From: Acidobacteriota bacterium
GTDB lineage: Bacteria; Acidobacteriota; Terriglobia; Bryobacterales; Bryobacteraceae
Direction of reading: 5' to 3'
Length of the DNA: 64,000 nucleotides
NCBI GenBank assembly: GCA_947470805.1
Contig: CANIVU010000027.1
Location: 1-64,000 of the forward strand
The notes under the pieces were generated by a model, which was given only the letters and a program-made list of their open reading frames with translations, was not told the origin of the DNA and did not search any database. Positions 17,684 to 26,929 of this stretch are shown here, piece after piece. Both the position numbers and the translations under genes were made by a program. How positions within the stretch are numbered: the first letter of the stretch is position 1; each line of letters starts with the position of its first letter.

Positions 17684-18658
17684 ATGGATCGCCAGAAACT
17701 ACTCATGATCTTTGGAGGCGCCTTCGTCGCCGCGGCGCTGTTGACGTGGTTTCTGTACTCGCAGACCGTTGCGCCCAAGAAGGACAAAATGGTGACGGTG
17801 CTGGCTGCTTCGGCGGATCTGCCCGCCGGTACGCGAGTGCAGAAGGTGCACCTGAAGAAGATCTCCATCCCGCAGGCTACCGCGCCGCGCGGGACTGTCG
17901 CCGAAGAGGCGCAGGCGCTCGACCGCGCGCTGCTCTACCCCGTCACCCAGAACGAGCCGATTCTCTCCACCCGTCTTTCGAGCGTCACCGGCGCCGATGG
18001 CATCGCCTCCCTCATTGAACCTGGCAAGCGCGCCGTCAGCGTATCGGTCGCCGATGCGGCCAGCGCCGGCGGGCTCATTCAACCCCGCGCCCACGTCGAC
18101 GTTCTGTTCACCAAAACCGGTTCGATGGCCGAAGCCGTCACCACCACCGTTCTCGAAGACGTGATCGTCCTTTCCATCGGACGCAATGTAGAGGCCGCCG
18201 CCGCCGTCACTGCTACCGGCGCGGCCGCCCCCGCCCCATCGGCTCCCTCCACGGGCAACCGTTCGGTGACGCTGCTCGTCACCCCGGACCAGGCGCGCAT
18301 TGTGGAACTGGCCAAGAACCAGGGCAAAATCAGTTTGTCTCTGCGGAATCCCAAAGATGCCGCCAAGAGTGAAGAGGTGCTGTCGGCGACATCGGAGACG
18401 ATCGACCCGGGCCTCATGCTCCGCACCGCCAAAGCGCGCGCCATGCAGACGGGCCGGATGCCGTCGCGGGCGATGATGAATGTTCCGAATTTGAAAGACG
18501 ATAAGGCCTGGGCCGCGCTCGTCGGAGACGATCCGTCGCAGCCGCGTCCGCCGGCGCCCGTGAGACCGACCGTGGAGAAGAAAGAACCGCCCAAGCCGAG
18601 GGCGGTGATTGATGTTTTCCGTGGGGACAAACACGTACAGGAAACGTTCCAAGACTAA
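17684..18658 (+). CDS. cpaB: Flp pilus assembly protein CpaB (RcpC)
   Basis: A 324-residue periplasmic protein anchored by an N-terminal helix (residues about 6-24). Residues about 40-105 form the SAF domain (VTVLAASADLPAGTRV), followed by the CpaB core with the LIEPGKRAVSV and QPRAHVDVLFT signatures. The C-terminal 80 residues are Pro/Lys-rich and probably disordered. CpaB/RcpC works with the secretin in the outer-membrane part of the Tad machine. A good Shine-Dalgarno (AAGGAAAG) is six bases from the ATG. The secretin gene follows after 22 bp. Confidence 0.93.
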   Translation: MDRQKLLMIFGGAFVAAALLTWFLYSQTVAPKKDKMVTVLAASADLPAGTRVQKVHLKKISIPQATAPRGTVAEEAQALDRALLYPVTQNEPILSTRLSSVTGADGIASLIEPGKRAVSVSVADAASAGGLIQPRAHVDVLFTKTGSMAEAVTTTVLEDVIVLSIGRNVEAAAAVTATGAAAPAPSAPSTGNRSVTLLVTPDQARIVELAKNQGKISLSLRNPKDAAKSEEVLSATSETIDPGLMLRTAKARAMQTGRMPSRAMMNVPNLKDDKAWAALVGDDPSQPRPPAPVRPTVEKKEPPKPRAVIDVFRGDKHVQETFQD

Positions 18659-18680
18659 AGCTGCCATCCCCTAACCACAC

Positions 18681-20111
18681 ATGAACAATATTCGTCCTCT
18701 CTTCCGGTTGGCGGCACTGAGCGTTGCCGCAACTGCCTTAGTGGTGATCGCACAGACCGCTCAGCCCCGCGAATTAACCCTGACCATCGGTCGCGGCGAA
18801 TTGTTGCAGTTCTCGAACGACGTGAAAACCGTGGCCACCTCGGAGCCGAAGATCGCCGACGTGTCGGTGGTGTCTCCGCGGGAAGTCATGATCAACGCCA
18901 AGGGTCTCGGTAAGTCCACCGTCGTCGTTTGGGAATCCGGCGTCTCTCCCCGCCGCATCAATGTCACTGTCCTGGCCGATTCCATGGAGTTCGACGCGGT
19001 GAAAAAGAGCATCGTCGACGCCATGGCCGACGGTACGATTCAAGTCACCGGCAACCTGGAAACCATCGTGTTGAGCGGCAAGGCCACCAGCGTGGCCGCC
19101 GCGAAGAAGGCCGAAGCCATCGCCTCCACCTATTCCAAAAAAGTTGTCAACCTCATCCAGACGCCCCCGCCCCCGGAACTCCGCCAGGTGATGCTCGAAG
19201 TGAAGTTCGCCGCCATCGATCGGATTGCCTTGCAGGAAGTCGGTTTCAACTTCCTCAGCCGCAACCCGAACACGCTCGGCGCCCTTTCCACGCAGCAGTT
19301 TTCCACGCCCCGCTTCAGCCAGTTGCAGTTCCAGAATCAGAACTTCTCCAACACCACGCTGAACTTTGCCGACCTGCTCAACATGTTCGTATTCCGGCCC
19401 GACCTCAACATCGGCGCCACCATCCGCGCCCTGCAATCGCGCAACCTGCTGCAGATGCTGGCCGAACCGAACTTGATCGCGCTTGAAGGTAAAGAGGCCA
19501 GCTTCCTGGCCGGCGGCGAGTTCCCGTTCCCCACCTTGACCGCCACCTCCACCGGCGGCGCCACCGCGCCCGTCGTCACCGTACAGTTTAAGAAGTTCGG
19601 TGTGCAGCTCGATTTCAAGCCGGAAATCACGGCCGATAACCGCATTCACCTCAAGCTGCGCCCGCAGGTCAGCTCACTCGATTACGCCAACGCCGTCACG
19701 CTGCAGGGCTATCTGATCCCTGCCGTCGCCACCCGCTTCGCCGAAACGGAAGCCATCTTGAATGACGGCGAAAGCTTCGCCGTGGCCGGGTTGATCGACA
19801 ACCGCGTCATCACCTCCATGAGCCGCGTGAAGTGGCTCGGCGACGTGCCCGTCGTCGGCCAGCTCTTCCGCAGCCGCTCAACCAAGAAGACCAACGAAGA
19901 ACTGCTCGTCGTCATCACGCCGCGTTTCGTGAAGCCGCTCGCGGCCGACCAGAAGCCGAAAATGCCGGATTGGGTGGAGGACTTCCTCCCGCCAACGCTG
20001 CAGGACAAAGGGGCCGGCGGCAAGAAGCGGCCGAAGGCCACTGCCGACCAGAAGAAGGACGCGGCGAAGCCGGAGTTTATTGGACCGCGTGGACACCAGG
20101 AACCCAAGTAA
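18681..20111 (+). CDS. cpaC: Tad/Flp pilus secretin CpaC (RcpA)
   Basis: A 476-residue secretin. After a signal peptide (to about residue 28) comes the N-terminal pilus-assembly domain (LTIGRGELLQF, PKIADVSVVSPREVMINAKGLGKS), a BON-like region at about 100-155, and the secretin domain from about 170 to 425 (VMLEVKFAAIDR, LQSRNLLQMLAEPNLIALEGKEASFLAGGEFPFP). It ends in a Lys/Asp-rich tail of about 40 residues. It forms the outer-membrane channel through which Flp pili emerge. No clear ribosome-binding site precedes the ATG, so translation may depend on the cpaB gene just upstream. Confidence 0.95.
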   Translation: MNNIRPLFRLAALSVAATALVVIAQTAQPRELTLTIGRGELLQFSNDVKTVATSEPKIADVSVVSPREVMINAKGLGKSTVVVWESGVSPRRINVTVLADSMEFDAVKKSIVDAMADGTIQVTGNLETIVLSGKATSVAAAKKAEAIASTYSKKVVNLIQTPPPPELRQVMLEVKFAAIDRIALQEVGFNFLSRNPNTLGALSTQQFSTPRFSQLQFQNQNFSNTTLNFADLLNMFVFRPDLNIGATIRALQSRNLLQMLAEPNLIALEGKEASFLAGGEFPFPTLTATSTGGATAPVVTVQFKKFGVQLDFKPEITADNRIHLKLRPQVSSLDYANAVTLQGYLIPAVATRFAETEAILNDGESFAVAGLIDNRVITSMSRVKWLGDVPVVGQLFRSRSTKKTNEELLVVITPRFVKPLAADQKPKMPDWVEDFLPPTLQDKGAGGKKRPKATADQKKDAAKPEFIGPRGHQEPK

Positions 20112-20121
20112 CGTTGCCTCC

Positions 20122-21390
20122 ATGGAACGGCGCGCGCGCGGCGAGGGCGGATCTGCGTCCTTCCAGATGGTCGTGCTGCTGGTCCCCGTGGTGTTCGGCC
20201 TGATGGGCTTCGCCGTCGATCTCGGCCGCCTCTACAGCGCCCGCAACGATCTGAAGAACGCGGCCAACTCCATCGCGCAAGCCGCCGCCGGGGAACTCTC
20301 CGGCACTGCCGTTGCTCTGGAAAACGCCAACACCGCCGGCAACTACGCCGTCAGCATCGCCAACGGCCGCGGCAATCTCTACGACTTCGGTGGCCTGCAA
20401 ATCGGCCAGTCCAGCGGGAATCTCAACAGCGATGCGCCGCTGCTCAATTACTACGACACCGTCGCCGCCGCGCTCGGCACAGAGGGCGCTACCGGCAGTG
20501 AAGCCGGCGGTACCACCGCGCGCCACGTCAAAGTCACTGTGCGCGGGGAAGCCCCGCTCGTTTTCTGGCGCTTCCTTTCGCTCGCGCAGGAAGGGAAGTT
20601 GAACCTGGTCGCCCAGGCCGTCGCCGGCGTCAGCGCCCCGGTCTGCCAGGCCTGCGGTGTGGAGCCCATCGGCGTCCAGGCCATCTCGCAGGACGACACC
20701 ACCGACTTCGGTTTCGCCATCGGCTCCCGCTACACCCTCGGCTATCTCTGCAACGGCGGCCCGACGCCCGGCGCCATCGCCAACACTGTCCAACGCGTCC
20801 CTTACGTCCTGCTCAATCGCTATAACGAAGGCGCCACCGTTCTCGCCGATGAAAACACGCAGCTCTACCGCATCGGCGCCCTGGGCCTGCCCGCCAATAC
20901 CGATTCCACCTTCTCCTGCATTCGCTACAACGCCGACGAAACCATATGGGTCAACGCCGCCCCGCTCAACTGCAATCAGAACCGCGTCAACACGCAGATC
21001 ACCACCTTCCTCTGCGGCCTCGCCGCCCGGTTCGATAACACCACAGTCCCGGCCGCCTGCAACGCCGTCGCCGAAACCGACACGATCCTAAGCGCCTCCA
21101 CCATCGATACCGACATCTCTGACCTCGACGACTACACCGCCTACACCGGCAACCGCCGCCGCGTCATCACCGTGCCCATCATCGACACGGCCTCCACTAC
21201 CACCATGGTCGTCCTCGGCTTCCGCCAGTTCCTGGTCGAGCCCAATACCAACGACGTCACCCTCAACGTCGCCGATCAAAACGGCCGCTTCTCCGCTCTC
21301 TATCTCGGCACCGTGATGCCCGTCCGCGCCGGCCGCATCGATGGCTGCACGCTCACCAGTGGCCCCGGCAAGGTGGTACTGCACCAATGA
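20122..21390 (+). CDS. TadG-like pilus assembly protein with N-terminal Tad helix
   Basis: About 422 residues. The N-terminus is the Tad-domain helix of pseudopilin-like proteins (GSASFQMVVLLVPVVFGLMGFAVDLGRLYSARNDLKNAAN region, residues about 10-48). The remaining 370 residues are a secreted, cysteine-containing domain (CQACG near residue 175) with no von Willebrand metal site that I can see. The ATG at 20122 is chosen since it gives the normal short basic lead-in; TTG 20080 and GTG 20089, which overlap the secretin stop, are alternatives. Its end overlaps the next gene by ATGA (21387-21390), so these genes are translationally coupled. Confidence 0.85.
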   Translation: MERRARGEGGSASFQMVVLLVPVVFGLMGFAVDLGRLYSARNDLKNAANSIAQAAAGELSGTAVALENANTAGNYAVSIANGRGNLYDFGGLQIGQSSGNLNSDAPLLNYYDTVAAALGTEGATGSEAGGTTARHVKVTVRGEAPLVFWRFLSLAQEGKLNLVAQAVAGVSAPVCQACGVEPIGVQAISQDDTTDFGFAIGSRYTLGYLCNGGPTPGAIANTVQRVPYVLLNRYNEGATVLADENTQLYRIGALGLPANTDSTFSCIRYNADETIWVNAAPLNCNQNRVNTQITTFLCGLAARFDNTTVPAACNAVAETDTILSASTIDTDISDLDDYTAYTGNRRRVITVPIIDTASTTTMVVLGFRQFLVEPNTNDVTLNVADQNGRFSALYLGTVMPVRAGRIDGCTLTSGPGKVVLHQ

Positions 21391-21893
21391 TCATGCGCCG
21401 GCGTCAGCGCGGGAACACGCTCATGGAAGCCATGCTGCTGCTTCCCATTCTCTTCATGCTGCTCTTCGGCATGGTGGAGTTCGCGCGTCTCAGCTGGACG
21501 TATTTCACGCTGCAAAAGATGCTCTACACCGTCGGCCGCTACGCCGCCACGCAGCCCGCCGTCAACTTCTGCGACGATGCCGATCCCATTCTCACGGACG
21601 CTAAGAACCTCGCCCTCCGCGGCGTGGGCGACGCGGCCGGCGATCTGCAACTCCCCAATCTCACCGCCGATCTCATCACCATTCGCCTGGAGCGCATTCA
21701 GGTCGACACCTCCGCGCTCGGCGATTGCGAATGCTCCGCCACCGGCTGCGACAACGCCCAGGGCGGCCGCGGTCCCGATTTTGTCGTTGTCACCGTCAAC
21801 GGCGGCTACTCTGTTCGCACGAATATCCCCTTCGTGCCGTCTGAAACGTTCCTGCTCCGGCCGGTTGTGAGGGTTGCCTATGGCGCGCTATAA
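21387..21893 (+). CDS. TadE-like minor pilin
   Basis: A 168-residue pseudopilin. The basic start MIMRRRQRGN is followed by a long hydrophobic helix with the conserved early Glu (TLMEAMLLLPILFMLLFGMVE, starting near residue 11), the pattern of TadE proteins processed by the prepilin peptidase. The C-terminal globular part has several cysteines (CECSATGC near residue 112). It overlaps the TadG-like gene by four bases and the second TadE-like gene by 14 bases. Minor pilins of this type help initiate or regulate the Flp fibre. Confidence 0.88.
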   Translation: MIMRRRQRGNTLMEAMLLLPILFMLLFGMVEFARLSWTYFTLQKMLYTVGRYAATQPAVNFCDDADPILTDAKNLALRGVGDAAGDLQLPNLTADLITIRLERIQVDTSALGDCECSATGCDNAQGGRGPDFVVVTVNGGYSVRTNIPFVPSETFLLRPVVRVAYGAL

Positions 21894-22416
21894 CCGTGAA
21901 GTCACCCGCGCCCGCCGCGCCGCTCAGGGCGGCCAGGCCGCCGCCGAATATGTCATCGTCTCCGCCGGCGTGTTGCTGCCCGTCACCATGATGTTGGTCT
22001 TCACCGCGCAACTGCTGTGGGTCTGGCAGTCGGCCGTCGAATGGACTCGCGAAGGCGCTCGCTACGCCTCCACCCACTGCTATCAAGGTGGCGGCGACAA
22101 CGTTCGCGCCTGGATGCGCACACACGTCCCGGTGAACCTCGATCAGCAGGAGTTCTCTGCCGGCACCGCCGAAATCCAACTGAACTACTACACCCGCAAC
22201 GCGGAGACCGGAACGCTCGAAGAGTTCGCCTGCTCCGGCGGCGACTGCAGCACCGAATGCGTGCCCGACGCCGTCACCGTCCGCATCACCGGGTATTCGT
22301 ACCGAACATTTCTGAACTACCTCGGCCTGCCCCCCGTGCAGATGCCGAATTTCATGACATCCTTGCCCATAGAAAGCGCTGGCTGTGACCCCGAAGCGGG
22401 CACCTGCTTGCCGTAG
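21880..22416 (+). CDS. Second TadE-like minor pilin (TadF-like position)
   Basis: A 178-residue pseudopilin: a basic lead-in, then a hydrophobic stretch with QAAAEYVIVSAGVLLPVTMML, in which Glu precedes the helix core as in TadE/TadF. The globular domain is cysteine-rich (four or more Cys between residues 65 and 178), suggesting disulfides outside the cytoplasm. ATG at 21880 is preferred over a TTG two codons upstream. It overlaps the first TadE gene by 14 bp. The next gene, tadZ, starts 18 bp downstream. Confidence 0.87.
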   Translation: MARYNREVTRARRAAQGGQAAAEYVIVSAGVLLPVTMMLVFTAQLLWVWQSAVEWTREGARYASTHCYQGGGDNVRAWMRTHVPVNLDQQEFSAGTAEIQLNYYTRNAETGTLEEFACSGGDCSTECVPDAVTVRITGYSYRTFLNYLGLPPVQMPNFMTSLPIESAGCDPEAGTCLP

Positions 22417-22434
22417 GAGAAGAGAACGAATCGT

Positions 22435-23610
22435 ATGTCCTTTACGTTATTAATTGCTTCCGCGGATGATCAGGTTCGCGATCTCGTTCGCGACAGTCTG
22501 GCCAACACGCCCAACGCGCGCATCGTCGCCGAATACCCTGACGTCACGCCCAATCTCTACATCCGCGTGCTGCAGGACGTCGAACGCCACCCCGACGCCG
22601 CCCTCTTCCTCGACATCTCCTCCGACCCCGTCAACGGCATCAAGTCGCTCGAAAAGCTCAAGCAGGCCGTGCCAGATCTCTACGTCATCGTCTGCGACTA
22701 CTCCGAAGACGGCGAGAGCATCCTGCTCACCATCCGCAGCGGCGCCAACGACTACCTCACCATGCCCGTCAAGCGCAGCGATCTTCGCGACGCGCTCACC
22801 CGCCTGGAACGTACCCCGCGCCGCTCCATCGCCGGCGGCAGCCAGCTCGGCCGCATCTACACCTTCCTCGGCGCCAAAGGCGGCGTCGGCACCACCGCGC
22901 TCGCCGTCAACTTCGCCACCGTCCTCGCCCAGCGCAAAAAGCAAACCGTCATGCTCGACGTCAATTGGACCGCCAACGACGTCGCCATGCAGCTCGGCGC
23001 CGCGCCCCAATACACGCTCCTCGAAGTCGGCGAAAATCTGGACCGCATGGACCAGTCTCTCTTCGAAGGCTTCGTCACGCGCGACCCCTCCGGCTTCCTC
23101 CTCGTCGGCCCGCCCGACTCGCTTGAACAGCCCCGCTCGCTCTTCTCTGACTCCATGCTTCGCGAGTTCACCACCTTCCTCGTGGAGAAATACGACGGCA
23201 TCGTCATGGACGCCGGCTGCGATCTGTCGAACGATCTTACCCTCGCCGCCCTGCAGGTTTCGACGACCGTCTTCATCGTCACCACGCAGGAGTTCCCGGC
23301 CATCCGCAACACCCAGCGCTACTTGAGCTACCTCATGCGCATGGGCTTCACCGCGGACCAGATCAAGATCGTCATCAACAAATATCAGAAGAAGCCCAGC
23401 TCCCAAATCGCCTCGCTTGACCAGGTGACGCAGACGCTGAACCAACCCGTCTTCTACGGCATTCCGGAATCGAGCGCCATGCTCGCCAGCATCAACCGCG
23501 CCCGCCCGCTCGTTACCGATCGCCAGACCTTCCCCGACATGGACCGCGTCATCCGCGCCTTTGTCGACAAGGCCACCGGCGCTAAAAAGGATCTCGCCCA
23601 AACGGCGTAA
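22435..23610 (+). CDS. tadZ: TadZ/CpaE pilus localisation ATPase-like protein
   Basis: 391 residues: an N-terminal pseudo-receiver domain (about 1-125), then a MinD/ParA-type domain beginning at LGAKGGVGTT (about 144-153). The deviant Walker A has threonine where MinD proteins keep a second lysine, which is common in TadZ/CpaE and fits weak or absent ATP hydrolysis. TadZ marks the site, often a pole, where the Tad machine is built. A strong purine-rich AGGAGAAGAG sits upstream of the ATG. The TadA ATPase gene follows after 6 bp. Confidence 0.92.
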   Translation: MSFTLLIASADDQVRDLVRDSLANTPNARIVAEYPDVTPNLYIRVLQDVERHPDAALFLDISSDPVNGIKSLEKLKQAVPDLYVIVCDYSEDGESILLTIRSGANDYLTMPVKRSDLRDALTRLERTPRRSIAGGSQLGRIYTFLGAKGGVGTTALAVNFATVLAQRKKQTVMLDVNWTANDVAMQLGAAPQYTLLEVGENLDRMDQSLFEGFVTRDPSGFLLVGPPDSLEQPRSLFSDSMLREFTTFLVEKYDGIVMDAGCDLSNDLTLAALQVSTTVFIVTTQEFPAIRNTQRYLSYLMRMGFTADQIKIVINKYQKKPSSQIASLDQVTQTLNQPVFYGIPESSAMLASINRARPLVTDRQTFPDMDRVIRAFVDKATGAKKDLAQTA

Positions 23611-23616
23611 TCTCTC

Positions 23617-24930
23617 ATGGGAACACGCGCCACGCCACGCCCCGCCGCTGGTGCCGACCGTTGGTTCGGCATCAAAACGCGCATCCACGCCAAGCTGTTA
23701 ACCATCCTCACGCCGGAGCAACTGCGGTCGTTGAACAAGGACGGCGTGCGTGAACAATTGGGCGTCAGCATTGAGCGCATCGTTCGCGACGAAGGCATTC
23801 CGCTCAACGCCGGCGAACGCGACCGGCTCATCGAAGAGGTGCTCGATGAGGTGTTCGGCCTCGGCCCTCTCGAAGCGCTGATGAAGGATATGACCATCAG
23901 CGACATCATGGTCAATGGCCCCGATTCCATCTACGTTGAACGCTTCGGCAAAGTCGTCGAAACCAGCGTCCGCTTCAAAGACACCGCCCACGTCCGCACC
24001 ATCGTCGATCGCATCGTCTCCAACATCGGCCGCCGTATCGACGACTCTTCGCCTATCGTCGATGCCCGCCTGGGCGACGGCTCCCGCGTCTGCGCCGTCA
24101 TCCCGCCCATCTCGCTCAACGGCCCCGTCATGTCCATTCGCCGCTTCGGCAAGCGGCTGCTCACCGTCGACGATCTGATCCGCCTCGACACCTTCACCCC
24201 AGGCATCATCGACTTCCTCGCCGGTGCCGTCAAAGCCCGCTTGAACATCGTCGTCAGCGGCGGTTCGGGTTCCGGCAAAACCACGATGCTCAACACCCTC
24301 TCCCGCTTCATCCGCGAAGAGGAACGCGTCGTCACCATCGAAGACACCGCCGAACTGCAGATGCAGCAGGAGCACCTCGTGCGCCTGGAAACGCGCCCCA
24401 TCAACATTGAAGGCGCCGGCGCCATCACCCAGCGCGACCTCGTCATCAACGCCCTCCGTATGCGTCCCGATCGCATCATCATCGGCGAGTGCCGCGGCGC
24501 CGAAGCCATGGATATGATGCAGGCCATGAACACCGGCCACGATGGTTCCATGACCACCACCCACGCCAACACCGGCCGCGACGCCTTCTCGCGCCTGGAG
24601 ACCATGGTCATGATGGCCAGCTCGTCCATTCCCGATCGCGTCATTCGCCAGATGCTCGCCAGCGCCGTCAATCTTGTTGTCCACTGCGCCCGCTTGACCG
24701 ACGGCACCCGCAAAGTCGTCAGCATCTCAGAAGTCGCTGGCATGGAAAACGACGAACTGATCATCAAAGATATCTTCCTCTTCGAACGCGAAGGCATCAG
24801 CCCCGGCGGCCGCGTCCTCGGCCACTTCCGCGGTCAGAAGTACAAGCCCGTCTGCGCCGACCGCATCCGCTCTTACGGCGTAAAATTGGATGATTCCATT
24901 TATGACGAAGTCCACGAGGTGAAGGACTGA
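23617..24930 (+). CDS. tadA: Tad pilus secretion ATPase TadA/CpaF
   Basis: A 437-residue hexameric ATPase of the type II/IV secretion family that powers Flp pilus assembly. Visible motifs in order: the N-terminal GPLEALMKDMTISDIMVNG segment, the Walker A GGSGSGKTT near residue 215, the Asp box with DTAELQMQQEHLVRLETR, the Walker B region IIIGECRGAEAMDMMQAM, and the His box THANT. Length and motif order are those of CpaF. Its stop overlaps the tadB start (TGATG). Confidence 0.96.
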   Translation: MGTRATPRPAAGADRWFGIKTRIHAKLLTILTPEQLRSLNKDGVREQLGVSIERIVRDEGIPLNAGERDRLIEEVLDEVFGLGPLEALMKDMTISDIMVNGPDSIYVERFGKVVETSVRFKDTAHVRTIVDRIVSNIGRRIDDSSPIVDARLGDGSRVCAVIPPISLNGPVMSIRRFGKRLLTVDDLIRLDTFTPGIIDFLAGAVKARLNIVVSGGSGSGKTTMLNTLSRFIREEERVVTIEDTAELQMQQEHLVRLETRPINIEGAGAITQRDLVINALRMRPDRIIIGECRGAEAMDMMQAMNTGHDGSMTTTHANTGRDAFSRLETMVMMASSSIPDRVIRQMLASAVNLVVHCARLTDGTRKVVSISEVAGMENDELIIKDIFLFEREGISPGGRVLGHFRGQKYKPVCADRIRSYGVKLDDSIYDEVHEVKD

Positions 24931-25907
24931 TGTTGTTTTTCTTCCTGGTCGCGTTCCTTCTCTTCAGCGGCGCTTTCTTTGCCGCCGGCTACTACGTCTT
25001 CGCCGTGCCTGAAAAGGCCGCCGCCGGCACGTTGCAACAGCGTCTCCGCGAACTCCGCGCCCGCAACGGCAGCAATGAACGCCGCTCCTCCCGGGCCGAT
25101 CTGGTGCGCCACGAAGACCGCGGCACCTTTGCCTGGCTAGGCGAACTCATCAGCGGCGGCGGAGCGATCCAGTCACTCCAAAAACGCATCAATCAGGCGG
25201 ACATGAAGTACCGCGCTGCCGACGTCGCTGGCGTCACCGTTCTCCTTTTCGTCGGCCTCTTCCTCATCCTCGGCTTCTTCATTCCGCTCATGGCTCTGCG
25301 AGTCATCTTCTCCGCGCTCCTGGCCTTCATCCCCATCTTCATCATCAACCGCAAACGCGCCGCCCGCCTTGGCAAATTCGAGCACCAGCTCCCCGACTCC
25401 ATCGATCTCTTCAACCGCTCCATGCGCGCCGGCCACAACATCCAATCGGGCCTGGAAACCATCGCCACCGAATCGGCCGACCCCATGAAGCAGGAGTTCA
25501 AAAAGGTGATGGAGGAGATGAGCCTCGGCTCCACGCTCGACGCCGCTCTCCATAATCTGGGCGAGCGCATGCCGCTCATCGATCTCAAGTTCTTCATCAC
25601 CGGTCTCATCCTCCAACGCCAAACCGGCGCCAACATGGTGGCCGTTCTCGAAAATCTCTCGACGCTCGTCCGCGAGCGTCTCTCCCTCCAGGAGAAGCTC
25701 AAAGCCGCCACCGCGCAGCAGCGCTATTCGGCCGCTCTCCTCTGCGGCATGCCCATCGTCTTCGGCCTCGTGCTCTGGTTCATGAAGCCCGAATACATCG
25801 ATATCCTCGTCAACGACGAAACCGGCAGCATGTTCTTCATCTACGCCATTTGCTCGGAAATCGCTGGCATTCTGGTCATCCGCAAGATGTCGAGTCCGAA
25901 AATCTAA
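24930..25907 (+). CDS. tadB: Tad inner-membrane platform protein TadB
   Basis: A 325-residue inner-membrane protein: one N-terminal hydrophobic helix, a pair of helices around residues 90-135, a GspF-like cytoplasmic domain (LPDSIDLFNRSMRAGHNIQSGLE, MEEMSLGSTLDAALHNLGERMP) and C-terminal membrane helices near 270 and 300. TadB and TadC form the platform on which TadA acts. It overlaps tadA by one base and is followed by tadC after 9 bp. Confidence 0.94.
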   Translation: MLFFFLVAFLLFSGAFFAAGYYVFAVPEKAAAGTLQQRLRELRARNGSNERRSSRADLVRHEDRGTFAWLGELISGGGAIQSLQKRINQADMKYRAADVAGVTVLLFVGLFLILGFFIPLMALRVIFSALLAFIPIFIINRKRAARLGKFEHQLPDSIDLFNRSMRAGHNIQSGLETIATESADPMKQEFKKVMEEMSLGSTLDAALHNLGERMPLIDLKFFITGLILQRQTGANMVAVLENLSTLVRERLSLQEKLKAATAQQRYSAALLCGMPIVFGLVLWFMKPEYIDILVNDETGSMFFIYAICSEIAGILVIRKMSSPKI

Positions 25908-25916
25908 GGCCACCCG

Positions 25917-26855
25917 ATGATCGCCCTACTCTTTTTCATCCTCATGTTCGCGGCCCTCGGGGCCATGGTCTGGAGCGGACTGCAACTGCTGCAACCGCCG
26001 GAAAACGCCCTCGACGATCGCCTCGGCGAACTCATGGCCACCCGCCGGCAGAACGAAGCCCGCGGCCCCAAACGCAAACTCGGCGGCGGTTTCCTCAATA
26101 GCTTTCTCTACTTCGTCGCCCTTATCCCCGGCGTCGATAGCGTGCTCGAAGAAAGCGAACAGCTCCTCCGCCAAGGCGGCTTCCGCAACCGCGAAGGCCT
26201 CGCGTGGTACGCGATGTTCAACCTTGGCTTCCTCATCGCACTCATGATCGGCTCCTGGGTAATCCAGGAAGCCGACAAGCCGTTCATCTCCAAGCTCCTC
26301 GGACTCGCCCCGGCGTTCCTGTTGGGCTGGTTGCTGCCCAAGCAGATCCTCTACCGCCTCATGAAGCGCTACAGGGGTAAGCTCCAGGAAGCCCTGCCCG
26401 ACACCGTCGATCTCCTCGGCATCGTCCTCGGCACCGGCCTCGCGCTCGACCAGGCACTGACCCGCGTCTGCGAAGAGATGCAGTTCATCTACCCGGAACT
26501 CTCCGCCGAATTCTACACCGTCGTCATGCAGGTGAAGGCCGGACAGGACCGCAGCAAGGCGTTCCAGCAGCTCGTCCGCCGCACCGGCATCGAAGACATC
26601 AAATCGCTCGCGGCCATGATCATCCAGTCCGAACGTTTCGGCACCAGCCTCTCGCAAGCGCTGAAGGTCTACGCCGACGCGCTCCGCATGCGCCGCCGCC
26701 TCCGCGGCGAAAAAGCCGTCGGCGAAGCGGGTATCAAGATGGTGCTCGCCACGGTCGTCTTCATTCTCCCGGTGGTCTTCATCATCACCCTCGTCCCGGC
26801 CATGCTGACGATGTTGAACAACCTCCGCGGCGGCATCGGCGCCTCCGCGCGCTAA
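25917..26855 (+). CDS. tadC: Tad inner-membrane platform protein TadC
   Basis: A 312-residue paralogue of TadB with the same design: N-terminal helix, two central helices (about 95-145), a GspF-like domain (LPDTVDLLGIVLGTGLALDQAL, ERFGTSLSQALKVYADALR) and a final hairpin of membrane helices (ATVVFILPVVFIITLVPAML). It is the last gene of the pilus locus; the neighbours after it are on the other strand. No prepilin peptidase gene is found on either side. Confidence 0.94.
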   Translation: MIALLFFILMFAALGAMVWSGLQLLQPPENALDDRLGELMATRRQNEARGPKRKLGGGFLNSFLYFVALIPGVDSVLEESEQLLRQGGFRNREGLAWYAMFNLGFLIALMIGSWVIQEADKPFISKLLGLAPAFLLGWLLPKQILYRLMKRYRGKLQEALPDTVDLLGIVLGTGLALDQALTRVCEEMQFIYPELSAEFYTVVMQVKAGQDRSKAFQQLVRRTGIEDIKSLAAMIIQSERFGTSLSQALKVYADALRMRRRLRGEKAVGEAGIKMVLATVVFILPVVFIITLVPAMLTMLNNLRGGIGASAR

Positions 26856-26892
26856 CCCAACTTCGGGTCAACCACGGCCCACTCAACACTCT

Positions 26893-26929
26893 GGTTGTAA
26901 GGTCAGGTGTACGCAGTCAACCTACAACC
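26893..26929. repeat. Inverted repeat at the end of the HEPN cassette
   Basis: GGTTGTAAGG (26893-26902) and CCTACAACC (26921-26929) form a 9-bp stem with one bulged base. The right arm lies within the last codons of the 133-residue gene. It separates that gene from the converging tadC gene and might end transcription, although no T-run follows. Confidence 0.5.
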
